Positions 1 to 5,282 of a stretch of DNA of 5,805 nt are shown here, piece after piece. Numbering within the stretch: position 1 is the first letter of the stretch; each line of letters starts with the position of its first letter. The notes beneath the pieces are model-generated. The model searched no databases. It worked only from the letters and a program-made list of their open reading frames with translations, and was not told the DNA's origin. Location of the stretch: NCBI GenBank assembly GCA_012841735.1, contig DUUE01000264.1, positions 1-5,805 of the forward strand. The letters run 5' to 3'. Origin of the DNA: Bacillota bacterium. GTDB lineage: Bacteria > Bacillota > Dethiobacteria > Dethiobacterales > Dethiobacteraceae. A program made the position numbers and the translations under genes.

Positions 1-1
1 C

Positions 2-1039
2 GCTTTTTCCACCAAGGCAAACATCTCCGTTCTGCGCTCTTTGGCGGAAAACAAATATGTGACCCGGATCTGGTATGATGAGGAAATCCATGCCGTGCTG
101 GATACGGCAACACCGGCCGTTTTGGGCGAGGACTGCCCGGGGCAGCATGATGTCACCGGCAGGGGTGTTACTATTGCCGTCCTTGATACGGGTATTTATA
201 ATCATCCTGACTTGCAGGGCAGGATAATAGCTTTTTGTGATCTTGTCAATAACAAAAAAAAACCCTATGACGACAACGGCCACGGCACACATGTGGCCGG
301 CTGCGCGGCGGGCAGCGGCCTGGCTTCCGGCGGGCTCTATGCGGCTCCGGCTCCCGAGGCGGATCTCGTCGGCATTAAAGTGCTGAACAAATCCGGTTCC
401 GGCCTGCTTTCCACCGTTATTGAAGGTATTCAGTGGTGCCTGCAGCATAAAGAAAAATATCGGATCAGGATTATTAACCTTTCACTGGGCACTAAAGCGC
501 TGCTTCCCTATGAAGATGACCCGGTGTGCCTGGCAGCTGCAAGGGCCTGGGAAGCAGGCATTCTGGTCTGTACTGCCGCAGGCAACAGCGGTCCGGAACC
601 CGGTACCATAAATTCTCCGGGTATTCACCCCGGTCTCCTGACAGTAGGTGCGGCAGCAGAAAATACGGGTGCAAGCGGCGCCGGGATTGCTGTTTTTTCC
701 AGCCGCGGCCCCGCTCCGGGCGGTTTGGTCAAACCCGACGTAGTGGCACCCGGCGTGAGCATCACCGCCCTGCGTTCCCCGGCTTCTTTTCTGGATAAAC
801 AACAGAAAAGTTTCCGTGTCGGCAAGTACTATTTTAATCTCTCGGGAACCTCAATGGCGACACCCGTCTGTGCAGGCGTGGCGGCGCTGCTGTTGCAAAA
901 AAATCCTGCACTCACACCCGGGCAGATCAGGGAACTGCTGCGTGACACTGCTTTGCCGCTGGCCGGTTACGGGGAAAATGATCAGGGCAAAGGTATGATC
1001 AATGCCGCCCGGGCATTGGCGTATCTGCAGCACAGCTAA
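2..1039 (+). CDS. aprX: AprX-like subtilisin-family serine protease (S8), 5'-truncated by the window edge
   Basis: Endopeptidase of the subtilase family (S8). The reading frame is open from base 2, so the true start lies left of the window. The TTG at 41 is not a convincing start, because the residues before and after it read like the end of a subtilase propeptide (NISVLRSLAENKYVTRIWYD). Numbering from that TTG, the catalytic triad is Asp49 (AVLDTGI), His81 (GHGTHVAG) and Ser271 (GTSMATP), with oxyanion-hole Asn182 (AAGNSGP). All key residues are present. The stretches KVLNKSGSG, EGIQWC, SFSSRGP-like FSSRGP and SPASFLDKQQKSFRVG match my memory of Bacillus subtilis AprX, an intracellular alkaline protease of about 440 residues without a classical signal peptide. 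Whether this protein lacks one cannot be seen, since roughly 100 N-terminal residues are missing. A run of nine A (254-262) encodes three lysines near the active-site His. The gene ends at a hairpin terminator and is convergent with the ferritin-like gene. The family call is firm; the AprX orthology is less so. Confidence 0.92.
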   Translation, partial: AFSTKANISVLRSLAENKYVTRIWYDEEIHAVLDTATPAVLGEDCPGQHDVTGRGVTIAVLDTGIYNHPDLQGRIIAFCDLVNNKKKPYDDNGHGTHVAGCAAGSGLASGGLYAAPAPEADLVGIKVLNKSGSGLLSTVIEGIQWCLQHKEKYRIRIINLSLGTKALLPYEDDPVCLAAARAWEAGILVCTAAGNSGPEPGTINSPGIHPGLLTVGAAAENTGASGAGIAVFSSRGPAPGGLVKPDVVAPGVSITALRSPASFLDKQQKSFRVGKYYFNLSGTSMATPVCAGVAALLLQKNPALTPGQIRELLRDTALPLAGYGENDQGKGMINAARALAYLQHS

Positions 1040-1062
1040 AAGACCGCCATGTGCGGTTTTTT
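1038..1062. terminator. Bidirectional hairpin terminator between the subtilase and ferritin-like genes
   Basis: The stem ACCGC (1043-1047) pairs with GCGGT (1053-1057) around a 5-base loop. It extends through a G-T wobble (1042/1058) into an A-run/T-run pairing. On the plus strand it is followed by seven T (1057-1063), a good intrinsic terminator. On the minus strand the stem is followed by TCTTTTA, a weaker T-tract. It sits between two convergent stop codons only 22 bases apart, and the T-run itself supplies part of the stop codon of the minus-strand gene. Confidence 0.8.
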
Positions 1063-1511
1063 TACTGCTTCCCTTCCAGTTCTTTCACTTTATTGCTGAA
1101 CCAGGCAGTATGCAGGTCCTCGTCAATCAGGTTGCCCCATAAAAGTTTAAAGAGATCGCTGTCGCCTCCTGCGCGCACAATAAAATCCTTATAATCCTTC
1201 ATGGCTTTTTCTTCCAGTTGAATGTTGGCTTTCAGCAATGCCACGGTTCCGGCGGTACCGGTGGCCAGTCCGGCAACGGACCCGGAAAAAGGTCCCATCA
1301 TTTCGCCGAACTTGCCGGGGGTGCCGCCCAGTTCAATTATTTTGGCACGTATATTTTCAACATGCCCCTGCTCTACCTCCGCCACCCGCTCAAGCGCTTT
1401 CCGGATATACAGGTCGTCTACCTGGCGGCTCTGCATCCTGTAAAGATGAACCTGGTTTATTTCCAGGAGATAAAACCAGTTCAGTTTTTTTAGTATTTCC
1501 GCTTTCTGCAT
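1062..1511 (-). CDS. Ferritin-like di-iron protein (COQ7/rubrerythrin-like four-helix bundle)
   Basis: 149-residue, largely helical protein with the ligand pattern of a ferritin-like di-iron carboxylate centre. Glu17 lies in helix 1 (LLEINQVHLY), Glu47-x-x-His50 in helix 2, Glu100 or Glu101 in helix 3 (QLEEKAMKDY) and Glu131-x-x-His134 in helix 4. Two ExxH motifs about 84 residues apart, with a Gly/Ala-rich hydrophobic stretch between (about residues 71-93), recall the COQ7/demethoxyubiquinone hydroxylase layout as much as rubrerythrin. There is no C-terminal rubredoxin CxxC module, so it is not a full rubrerythrin. A soluble or membrane-surface oxidoreductase, iron handling or peroxide defence is possible; the substrate cannot be read from sequence. 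The start ATG is supported by GGGGG about 8 bases upstream (plus-strand C-run near 1519-1523). The gene is a single unit, divergent from speD and convergent with the subtilase. The fold call is fairly sure; the function is not. Confidence 0.8.
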   Translation of the reverse strand: MQKAEILKKLNWFYLLEINQVHLYRMQSRQVDDLYIRKALERVAEVEQGHVENIRAKIIELGGTPGKFGEMMGPFSGSVAGLATGTAGTVALLKANIQLEEKAMKDYKDFIVRAGGDSDLFKLLWGNLIDEDLHTAWFSNKVKELEGKQ

Positions 1512-1562
1512 GTTATTGCCCCCAAAAAGTAAGCAGTAAGTTTACTATTCCCCTTCCGTCCA

Positions 1563-1571
1563 ATTTTATCA
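1563..1571 (-). promoter_or_regulatory. Candidate extended -10 promoter for the ferritin-like gene
   Basis: The minus strand reads TG-A-TAAAAT, a TGn extended -10 with one mismatch from TATAAT. It would start transcription near 1556, giving a leader of roughly 45 bases. No good -35 hexamer stands 16-18 bases upstream, which is tolerated for extended -10 promoters. Confidence 0.4.
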
Positions 1572-1598
1572 GTAAACCTTTTTCTTTTCTCTTGATTC

Positions 1599-1607
1599 TG
1601 TTATAGT
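1599..1607 (+). promoter_or_regulatory. Candidate extended -10 promoter for speD
   Basis: The plus strand reads TG-T-TATAGT, a TGn extended -10 with one mismatch. Transcription would begin near 1614, leaving a leader of about 110 bases before the speD ATG. The -35 region is T-rich without a clear TTGACA. It lies about 30 bases from the opposing -10 of the ferritin-like gene, so the two promoters could influence each other. Confidence 0.4.
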
Positions 1608-1640
1608 AAAGACTAGAAAAGCTGTTTACAGGCGGAGCGG

Positions 1641-1657
1641 CCCGGCTGGTGCCCGGG
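1641..1657 (+). other. GC-rich hairpin in the probable speD leader
   Basis: CCCGG (1641-1645) pairs with CCGGG (1653-1657) around a 7-base loop. It lies about 70 bases before the speD start, in an otherwise AT-rich leader, and is not followed by a T-run, so it is not a simple terminator. It could be part of a regulatory RNA fold, but I do not recognise a known riboswitch. Confidence 0.4.
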
Positions 1658-1659
1658 AG

Positions 1660-1671
1660 TAAAACAAACTG
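1660..1671 (+). repeat. 12-bp direct repeat upstream of speD, first copy
   Basis: TAAAACAAACTG at 1660-1671 is repeated exactly at 1703-1714, a start-to-start spacing of 43 bp (about four helical turns). The second copy ends 11 bases before the speD ATG and abuts the presumed ribosome binding site. Confidence 0.75.
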
Positions 1672-1702
1672 TTTAAACGGCACTTTCTGCAGATAGAAAA
1701 AA

Positions 1703-1714
1703 TAAAACAAACTG
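1703..1714 (+). repeat. 12-bp direct repeat upstream of speD, second copy
   Basis: This is the exact second copy of the TAAAACAAACTG element at 1660-1671. It is followed directly by GGATGTGAG, the likely ribosome-binding region of speD, so anything bound here as DNA or RNA would be well placed to affect speD expression. That effect is inference. Confidence 0.75.
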
Positions 1715-1725
1715 GGATGTGAGCA

Positions 1726-2532
1726 ATGGAAATTAAGTCTTTCAAGAAACTGAAACTTTATGGTTTTAATAACCTGACAAAATCTTTAAGCTTTAATATG
1801 TATGACATCTGTTATGCCAAAACACCGGCAGACCGTCAGGGTTATATAGAGTATATTGACGAGCAGTATAATGCGGACAGGCTGACAATGATTCTGACCG
1901 ATGTGGCCAAAATAATCGGCGCCAACATTTTAAACATTGCCAAGCAGGATTATGATCCCCAGGGGGCAAGTGTGACCATTCTTATTTCTGAAGGTCATGA
2001 ATATGCCGAAAACTCGCAGCATGAATCACCCGGTCCCCTGCCCGGGGCGGTTCTCGGCCATCTTGATAAAAGTCATATTGCTGTCCACACTTATCCGGAA
2101 AGTCATCCCGACGACGGTATCAGTACATTCCGCGCCGACATTGATGTCTCCACCTGCGGGCATATCTCGCCGCTGAAAGCACTGAATTACCTTATTCACA
2201 GCTTTGAATCCGACATTATGACCATTGATTACCGTGTCCGTGGTTTTACCCGTGATGTCAGCGGGAAAAAGTATTTTATTGATCACAAAATCAATTCCAT
2301 ACAAAACTATATCCCCGGCAGCACGAAGGAAAAATACCAGGCCATTGACGTTAATGTTTACCAGGAAAATATCTTCCACACCAAAATGATTTTAAAAGAA
2401 TTCGATCTGGACAACTACCTGTTTGGTATTTCCAAGAAAGACCTGTCCGCGGGGGAAAGGCGCCGTATCAGGCAGCGCCTGAGAAAAGAAATGCTGGAAA
2501 TTTTCTACGGGCGCAATATTACCAAAGCATAA
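1726..2532 (+). CDS. speD: S-adenosylmethionine decarboxylase proenzyme, long bacterial (E. coli) type
   Basis: Decarboxylates S-adenosylmethionine to supply the aminopropyl group for spermidine synthesis; a cytosolic pyruvoyl enzyme. The 268 residues align by eye along nearly the whole length with E. coli SpeD (264 residues): LKLYGFNNLTKSLSF, IGANILNIA, PQGASVTIL, HLDKSHI, HTYPESHP, FRADIDVSTCG, NYLIH, IDYRVRGFTRD, VNVYQENIFHTKM. Self-cleavage is expected between Lys115 and Ser116 (DKSHI), giving a beta chain of 115 residues and an alpha chain of 153 with N-terminal pyruvoyl from Ser116. Cys144 (STCG) corresponds to the E. coli catalytic cysteine, and the same offset of four applies to Ser116. 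It is not the short (about 125-residue) B. subtilis form. The start ATG lies behind GGGATGTGAG. No speE or other polyamine gene is adjacent, so the partner synthase must be encoded elsewhere if present. A long leader with a direct repeat and hairpin precedes it. Confidence 0.97.
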   Translation: MEIKSFKKLKLYGFNNLTKSLSFNMYDICYAKTPADRQGYIEYIDEQYNADRLTMILTDVAKIIGANILNIAKQDYDPQGASVTILISEGHEYAENSQHESPGPLPGAVLGHLDKSHIAVHTYPESHPDDGISTFRADIDVSTCGHISPLKALNYLIHSFESDIMTIDYRVRGFTRDVSGKKYFIDHKINSIQNYIPGSTKEKYQAIDVNVYQENIFHTKMILKEFDLDNYLFGISKKDLSAGERRRIRQRLRKEMLEIFYGRNITKA

Positions 2533-2544
2533 GAAAACATCTGG

Positions 2545-2579
2545 TAAAAAGGTGCAGGCAAACTACCCGCACCTTTTTA
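2545..2579. terminator. Bidirectional terminator between speD and the 224-residue gene
   Basis: The AAAAAGGTGC arm (2546-2555) pairs with GCACCTTTTT (2569-2578). Past a single mismatch, an inner GG/CC pairing tightens the loop. The A-run and T-run make it symmetrical, so it can serve speD on the plus strand and the convergent gene ending at 2604 on the minus strand. Confidence 0.85.
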
Positions 2580-2603
2580 ACCCAATCTTCGCGAACGAAA
2601 AAA

Positions 2604-3278
2604 CTAACTGTTATCTTCACGCACTTCAACTTTCAGTACATATTTTGCCCCCGGATCCAGGACCCTGGCCAGTCTTGCCATGCGGTTGGCCGCACTGTGG
2701 CCGTCAAAAAGACCGCTGATGGCCAGGGAAAAAGTAACTGCCTCTTCTGTGCGTACCGCCGGCAGTGTGACGTTTTCTGCCGGTACCAGTTCAATGGCGG
2801 TTTCCGTCTTCCCCCGGTCTTCAGCCATGGAGCCGGCAGGAACCGCAGCGGTCGCGGCTTCCACAGCGGCCCTTTTAGGCCGCCTGCCCCGTGGCTTTGT
2901 TTCAATTCCCAGGTTTTTCAGAATTTCGCTGTAAAATTTTTTGCGTGAAACTTTCATGTCCCGGATAATATTATTGGTGCCAATCTCCTCACGCCATTTG
3001 GTCATTAAAACAACCTGTTTCTCAATAGGTAACTCTTTGAATTCCTCATACGGTAATACCTGATCTTCGTACATATTATAAACTTTCACCTCGCTGTTCC
3101 CCATATATTCTTTTTTTGCTTTACCACGTAAAAAATCCACCGGTGTCCTGACCGGCCCGGTGCGCCCGGTGCGGGAGACCCGGCCACGTACGCCGCTTAA
3201 AAGTTTCTTGCTTGTGGTAGAATGAAATATTAATTCCGCCTCTGTTGGCCTGTCACCAGGATAAATCTCCTCACTCAT
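2604..3278 (-). CDS. Unrecognised protein with HTH-like segment, AT-hook-like linker and C-terminal beta-alpha-beta-like domain
   Basis: 224 residues; I cannot name a family with certainty. Visible parts: a basic N-terminal region (about 24-56, rich in Arg/Lys/Gly, with RTGRTGPVRTP); a likely helical domain (about 66-124) with YEEFKELPIEKQ, KWREEI and a helix-turn-helix-like stretch 101-123 (NNIIRDMKVSRKKFYSEIL); then KPRGRRPKR (128-136), close to an AT-hook core. A low-complexity Ala/Glu/Thr-rich linker follows (137-180), and then a compact end (181-221) that reads as strand, helix, strand. I infer a DNA-binding protein. Similar YEEFK/LP..K..LM..WRE text occurs, from memory, in small phage- or plasmid-related proteins of Firmicutes. 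The start at 3278 is backed by AGGTGA five bases upstream. A later Met (residue 59), nearer the conserved-looking domain, has no ribosome binding site. Its terminator is shared with speD, and its own promoter candidate lies at 3309-3317. No TM segment or signal peptide is apparent. Confidence 0.75.
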   Translation of the reverse strand: MSEEIYPGDRPTEAELIFHSTTSKKLLSGVRGRVSRTGRTGPVRTPVDFLRGKAKKEYMGNSEVKVYNMYEDQVLPYEEFKELPIEKQVVLMTKWREEIGTNNIIRDMKVSRKKFYSEILKNLGIETKPRGRRPKRAAVEAATAAVPAGSMAEDRGKTETAIELVPAENVTLPAVRTEEAVTFSLAISGLFDGHSAANRMARLARVLDPGAKYVLKVEVREDNS

Positions 3279-3308
3279 TCTCTCACCTGTTGCTTCAGTT
3301 GTCTTTAT

Positions 3309-3317
3309 ATTATGGCA
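3309..3317 (-). promoter_or_regulatory. Candidate extended -10 promoter for the 224-residue gene
   Basis: The minus strand reads TG-C-CATAAT, a TGn extended -10 with one mismatch. The predicted start near 3302 gives a leader of about 24 bases that still contains the AGGTGA ribosome binding site. There is no clear -35. It lies downstream of the phosphorylase terminator, which fits independent transcription. Confidence 0.42.
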
Positions 3318-3370
3318 CCATACCTGTTTTTTATGCCTCGGGTTACACTTATTTCTTAAATTATTAACAA

Positions 3371-3401
3371 AAGTAACACCGGAAACAAACCGGCGTTACT
3401 T
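3371..3401 (-). terminator. Hairpin terminator of the phosphorylase gene
   Basis: Arms of 12 bases (3371-3382 and 3390-3401) enclose a 7-base loop. In the minus-strand transcript all 12 positions pair, one as a G-U wobble. The plus-strand transcript would have an A-C mismatch there, so the structure favours the minus strand. On that strand the stem ends in CTT and runs on into TTGTTAATAA, a modest U-tract of four T, so termination may be partial. Confidence 0.65.
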
Positions 3402-3428
3402 GAACGCAATCTCCTCCATCTGTACCCT

Positions 3429-3446
3429 GCTGCAGACGTCTGCAGC
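3429..3446. repeat. Perfect 18-bp palindrome just 3' of the phosphorylase stop
   Basis: GCTGCAGACGTCTGCAGC is an exact inverted repeat centred at 3437/3438, three bases beyond the phosphorylase stop codon. As RNA it can form a 7-bp stem with an ACGU tetraloop; as DNA it is a symmetrical protein-binding candidate. No T-run follows on either strand, so it is not itself a classical terminator. Confidence 0.8.
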
Positions 3447-3449
3447 CTT

Positions 3450-5150
3450 TTACATGCTGAAGGGATGCTGCTCACCGCGGGAGCGGTAAGGTACCATCCA
3501 GGGTGCCGTTACCACATCCTGTTCATCCATCGCCCGGCGGTACATCAATTCATAATATTCCCTGAGCATGCGCGTGGCGGAAAATTTAAAATGGGACATG
3601 TCAATGCTGGCGCGCATCATTTCCTGCCAGCGTTCCCTGTCATGGTAAAAAGTTGGCATTACCTCGTCAAAAAGGACTTTATAAAGGGCCTGCAAATCAT
3701 GCATATTTTGCACATGTGGATCCAGGTCGCTATGGTGGACGTCCAGCAGCCAGCCCGAGACGCCGTGCTGCGGCCCTTCGCCCACCCAGCCGTCCACTAC
3801 GCTTAAATTCAGGACACCGTTCATGGCGGCTTTCATGCCGGAAGTGCCGGATGCTTCCAGCGGCCGCAGCGGATTGTTGAGCCAGACATCGCATCCCTGA
3901 ACCAGCAGCCGGGCAATCTCCATATTGTAATTTTCCAGAAAGACAACTGCATCTTTGTATTTCCTGTCCATCATGACCAGGTCGCGGATGATACGCTTGC
4001 CTTCATGGTCATCGGGGTGGGCCTTGCCGGAAAAGACAAGCTGGAGTTTCCCCTCCTTCAGCAGCGGATCGATAACTTCGGAATTGCGGAAAATCAGGTC
4101 ACCGCGTTTATATCCCGCCGCCCTTCTGGCAAAACCGACAAGCAGCGCATCAGGGTTGAGGTTGGCGTCAGTATGCTGCCGCGCATAAGCAATCAGATCC
4201 TGTTTTGCTTTCAGATGCGGTTTTATGAGGTCGCCGCCGTTTCTGAAAGCGCGATAGATATCCTGTGACTGCCAGGTGGGAACATGCACTCCGTTTGTAA
4301 TGGAAATTATGGGGCCCGTCCCGGAGACATGCCGCCACATGGCCCGTGCCGTATGCCCGTGCAGGTTGGAAACCGCATTGGCTATGGTACACAGGCGCAG
4401 GGCTGCTTCCGTCATATTAAAGGGATCCCCGCCCAGACGGACCATTTCTTCATAATTCAGGCCGTTATAGGCCCCCATTTCCTGTAATTTGCCGTGGTCA
4501 TGCTTTTCATTACCCGCTTCCACCGGTGTATGAGTGGTAAAGACCACCAGCCTCCGGGTGGCTTGCCATGCCGCTTCAAAGGACATACCGGACTCCATTT
4601 TTTCCCTGATCAGTTCAATGCCGGCCAGCACGGCATGCCCCTCGTTAAAATGATAAACATCCACTTCAATATTCAGTGCACGCAGCAGGCGGACACCGCC
4701 TATGCCCAGCACTATTTCCTGGGCAATGCGCGCTTCCGTTCCCCCGCCGTACAGAGTCTCTGTGATCCAGCCGTTTTCACTGCCGGGGAAATTTGTGTCC
4801 AGCAGATACAAAGGCGCATTGCCATATTCATCCACCAGGCGGACCCGGCAGGTAACATTCCTGTCTTTCACCTGTACGGCTACGGTTATTCCCGTATCCT
4901 TGACAAAGTCGTAGTCATAATTGGGATATAAATCATACGGCCAGCCGTCTTCACCGATATACTGCTCTGTATAGTCGCGCCGCCAGAGAATACCTATGCC
5001 TATCAAGGGCAGGTTCAGGTCCGCCGCCGCTTTCAGGAAATCACCGGCCAGGATACCAAGGCCGCCGGCATAAATGGGAAGTTTTGCGGTCAATCCGTAT
5101 TCCATGCAAAAATAAGCAACCCGTGGCAATTTCCCGTGGTCTTTCAGCAT
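3450..5150 (-). CDS. glgP: Alpha-glucan (glycogen/maltodextrin) phosphorylase, short form, GT35
   Basis: PLP-dependent phosphorolysis of alpha-1,4-glucans to glucose 1-phosphate in the cytosol, feeding glycolysis from storage glycogen or maltodextrins. 566 residues. Conserved blocks in order: AYFCMEYGL (12-20), YAGGLGILAGD (27-37), FNEGHA (168-173), TTHTPVEAGN (205-214), TNGVH, GFARRAAGYKR (339-349), FSGKAHPDD, and EASGTSGMKAAMNG (432-445), whose Lys440 is the expected PLP lysine. It resembles the TIGR02094-type alpha-glucan phosphorylases more than the roughly 800-residue classical GlgP/MalP. The protein starts almost directly at the first catalytic-fold block, without the extra N-terminal region of longer relatives. 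The start ATG is constrained by an in-frame TGA three codons upstream; the ribosome binding site (GGTGA, about 9 bases away) is only fair. It is a single gene: no glgA, glgB, glgC or malQ is adjacent in the window. It is divergent from the DUF456 gene. The symbol is by function; a different locus name is possible. Confidence 0.93.
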   Translation of the reverse strand: MLKDHGKLPRVAYFCMEYGLTAKLPIYAGGLGILAGDFLKAAADLNLPLIGIGILWRRDYTEQYIGEDGWPYDLYPNYDYDFVKDTGITVAVQVKDRNVTCRVRLVDEYGNAPLYLLDTNFPGSENGWITETLYGGGTEARIAQEIVLGIGGVRLLRALNIEVDVYHFNEGHAVLAGIELIREKMESGMSFEAAWQATRRLVVFTTHTPVEAGNEKHDHGKLQEMGAYNGLNYEEMVRLGGDPFNMTEAALRLCTIANAVSNLHGHTARAMWRHVSGTGPIISITNGVHVPTWQSQDIYRAFRNGGDLIKPHLKAKQDLIAYARQHTDANLNPDALLVGFARRAAGYKRGDLIFRNSEVIDPLLKEGKLQLVFSGKAHPDDHEGKRIIRDLVMMDRKYKDAVVFLENYNMEIARLLVQGCDVWLNNPLRPLEASGTSGMKAAMNGVLNLSVVDGWVGEGPQHGVSGWLLDVHHSDLDPHVQNMHDLQALYKVLFDEVMPTFYHDRERWQEMMRASIDMSHFKFSATRMLREYYELMYRRAMDEQDVVTAPWMVPYRSRGEQHPFSM

Positions 5151-5216
5151 TACAGTTCATCACCGTCCACTTTTTGCGTTCCTGTTTATTTTGCAGTTGG
5201 CTGCCCCGGAATATAC

Positions 5217-5242
5217 TTTGACGGCAGAAAACGCGTTTGACG
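5217..5242. repeat. TTTGACG direct repeat in the phosphorylase/DUF456 divergent region
   Basis: TTTGACG occurs at 5217-5223 and again at 5236-5242, 19 bp start to start (near two helical turns). Each contains TTGACG, one base from a -35 consensus for the plus strand. No convincing -10 sits 16-18 bases downstream of either; the closest, TATCTG at 5258, has only a 15-base spacer from the second. It could be part of a weak promoter or an operator; the evidence is thin. Confidence 0.4.
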
Positions 5243-5275
5243 TTTTTTGGCCAGCTGTATCTGGAAAAATATTAC

Positions 5276-5282
5276 GGGGGGG
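5276..5282 (+). promoter_or_regulatory. G-run ribosome binding site that fixes the DUF456 start
   Basis: Seven consecutive G lie 4 bases before the first of two tandem ATG codons (5287 and 5290). Spacing to the second ATG is 7 bases, so either Met may be used. This site argues against the longer reading from the TTG at 5191, which has no such element. Confidence 0.6.

Noticed and set aside
2026..2379. 117-codon open frame on the minus strand inside speD
   Set aside because: It lies wholly within speD, which matches a known enzyme along its full length. The antisense frame shows no recognisable motif, so it is a shadow frame.
3138..3200. GC-rich CCGGCCCGGTGCGCCCGG-like stretch inside the 224-residue gene, considered as a repeat or structured element
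   Set aside because: It encodes the Arg/Gly/Pro-rich N-terminal region, and its repetitiveness follows from codons for RTG/RTP. No clean hairpin or array was found.
3396..3419. Minus-strand mini reading frame (ATG, seven codons, TAA: MEEIAFK) between the palindrome and the phosphorylase terminator
   Set aside because: It is too short to support and lacks its own ribosome binding site ahead of the ATG. Its end runs into the terminator stem.
4494..4931. 145-codon open frame on the plus strand inside the phosphorylase gene
   Set aside because: It is antisense to conserved phosphorylase blocks (FNEGHA, TTHTP) and has no domain of its own.
5210..5215. Minus-strand TATATT as a -10 for the phosphorylase gene
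   Set aside because: It has no TGn extension and no -35-like hexamer 16-19 bases upstream. AT-rich intergenic sequence gives such matches readily.
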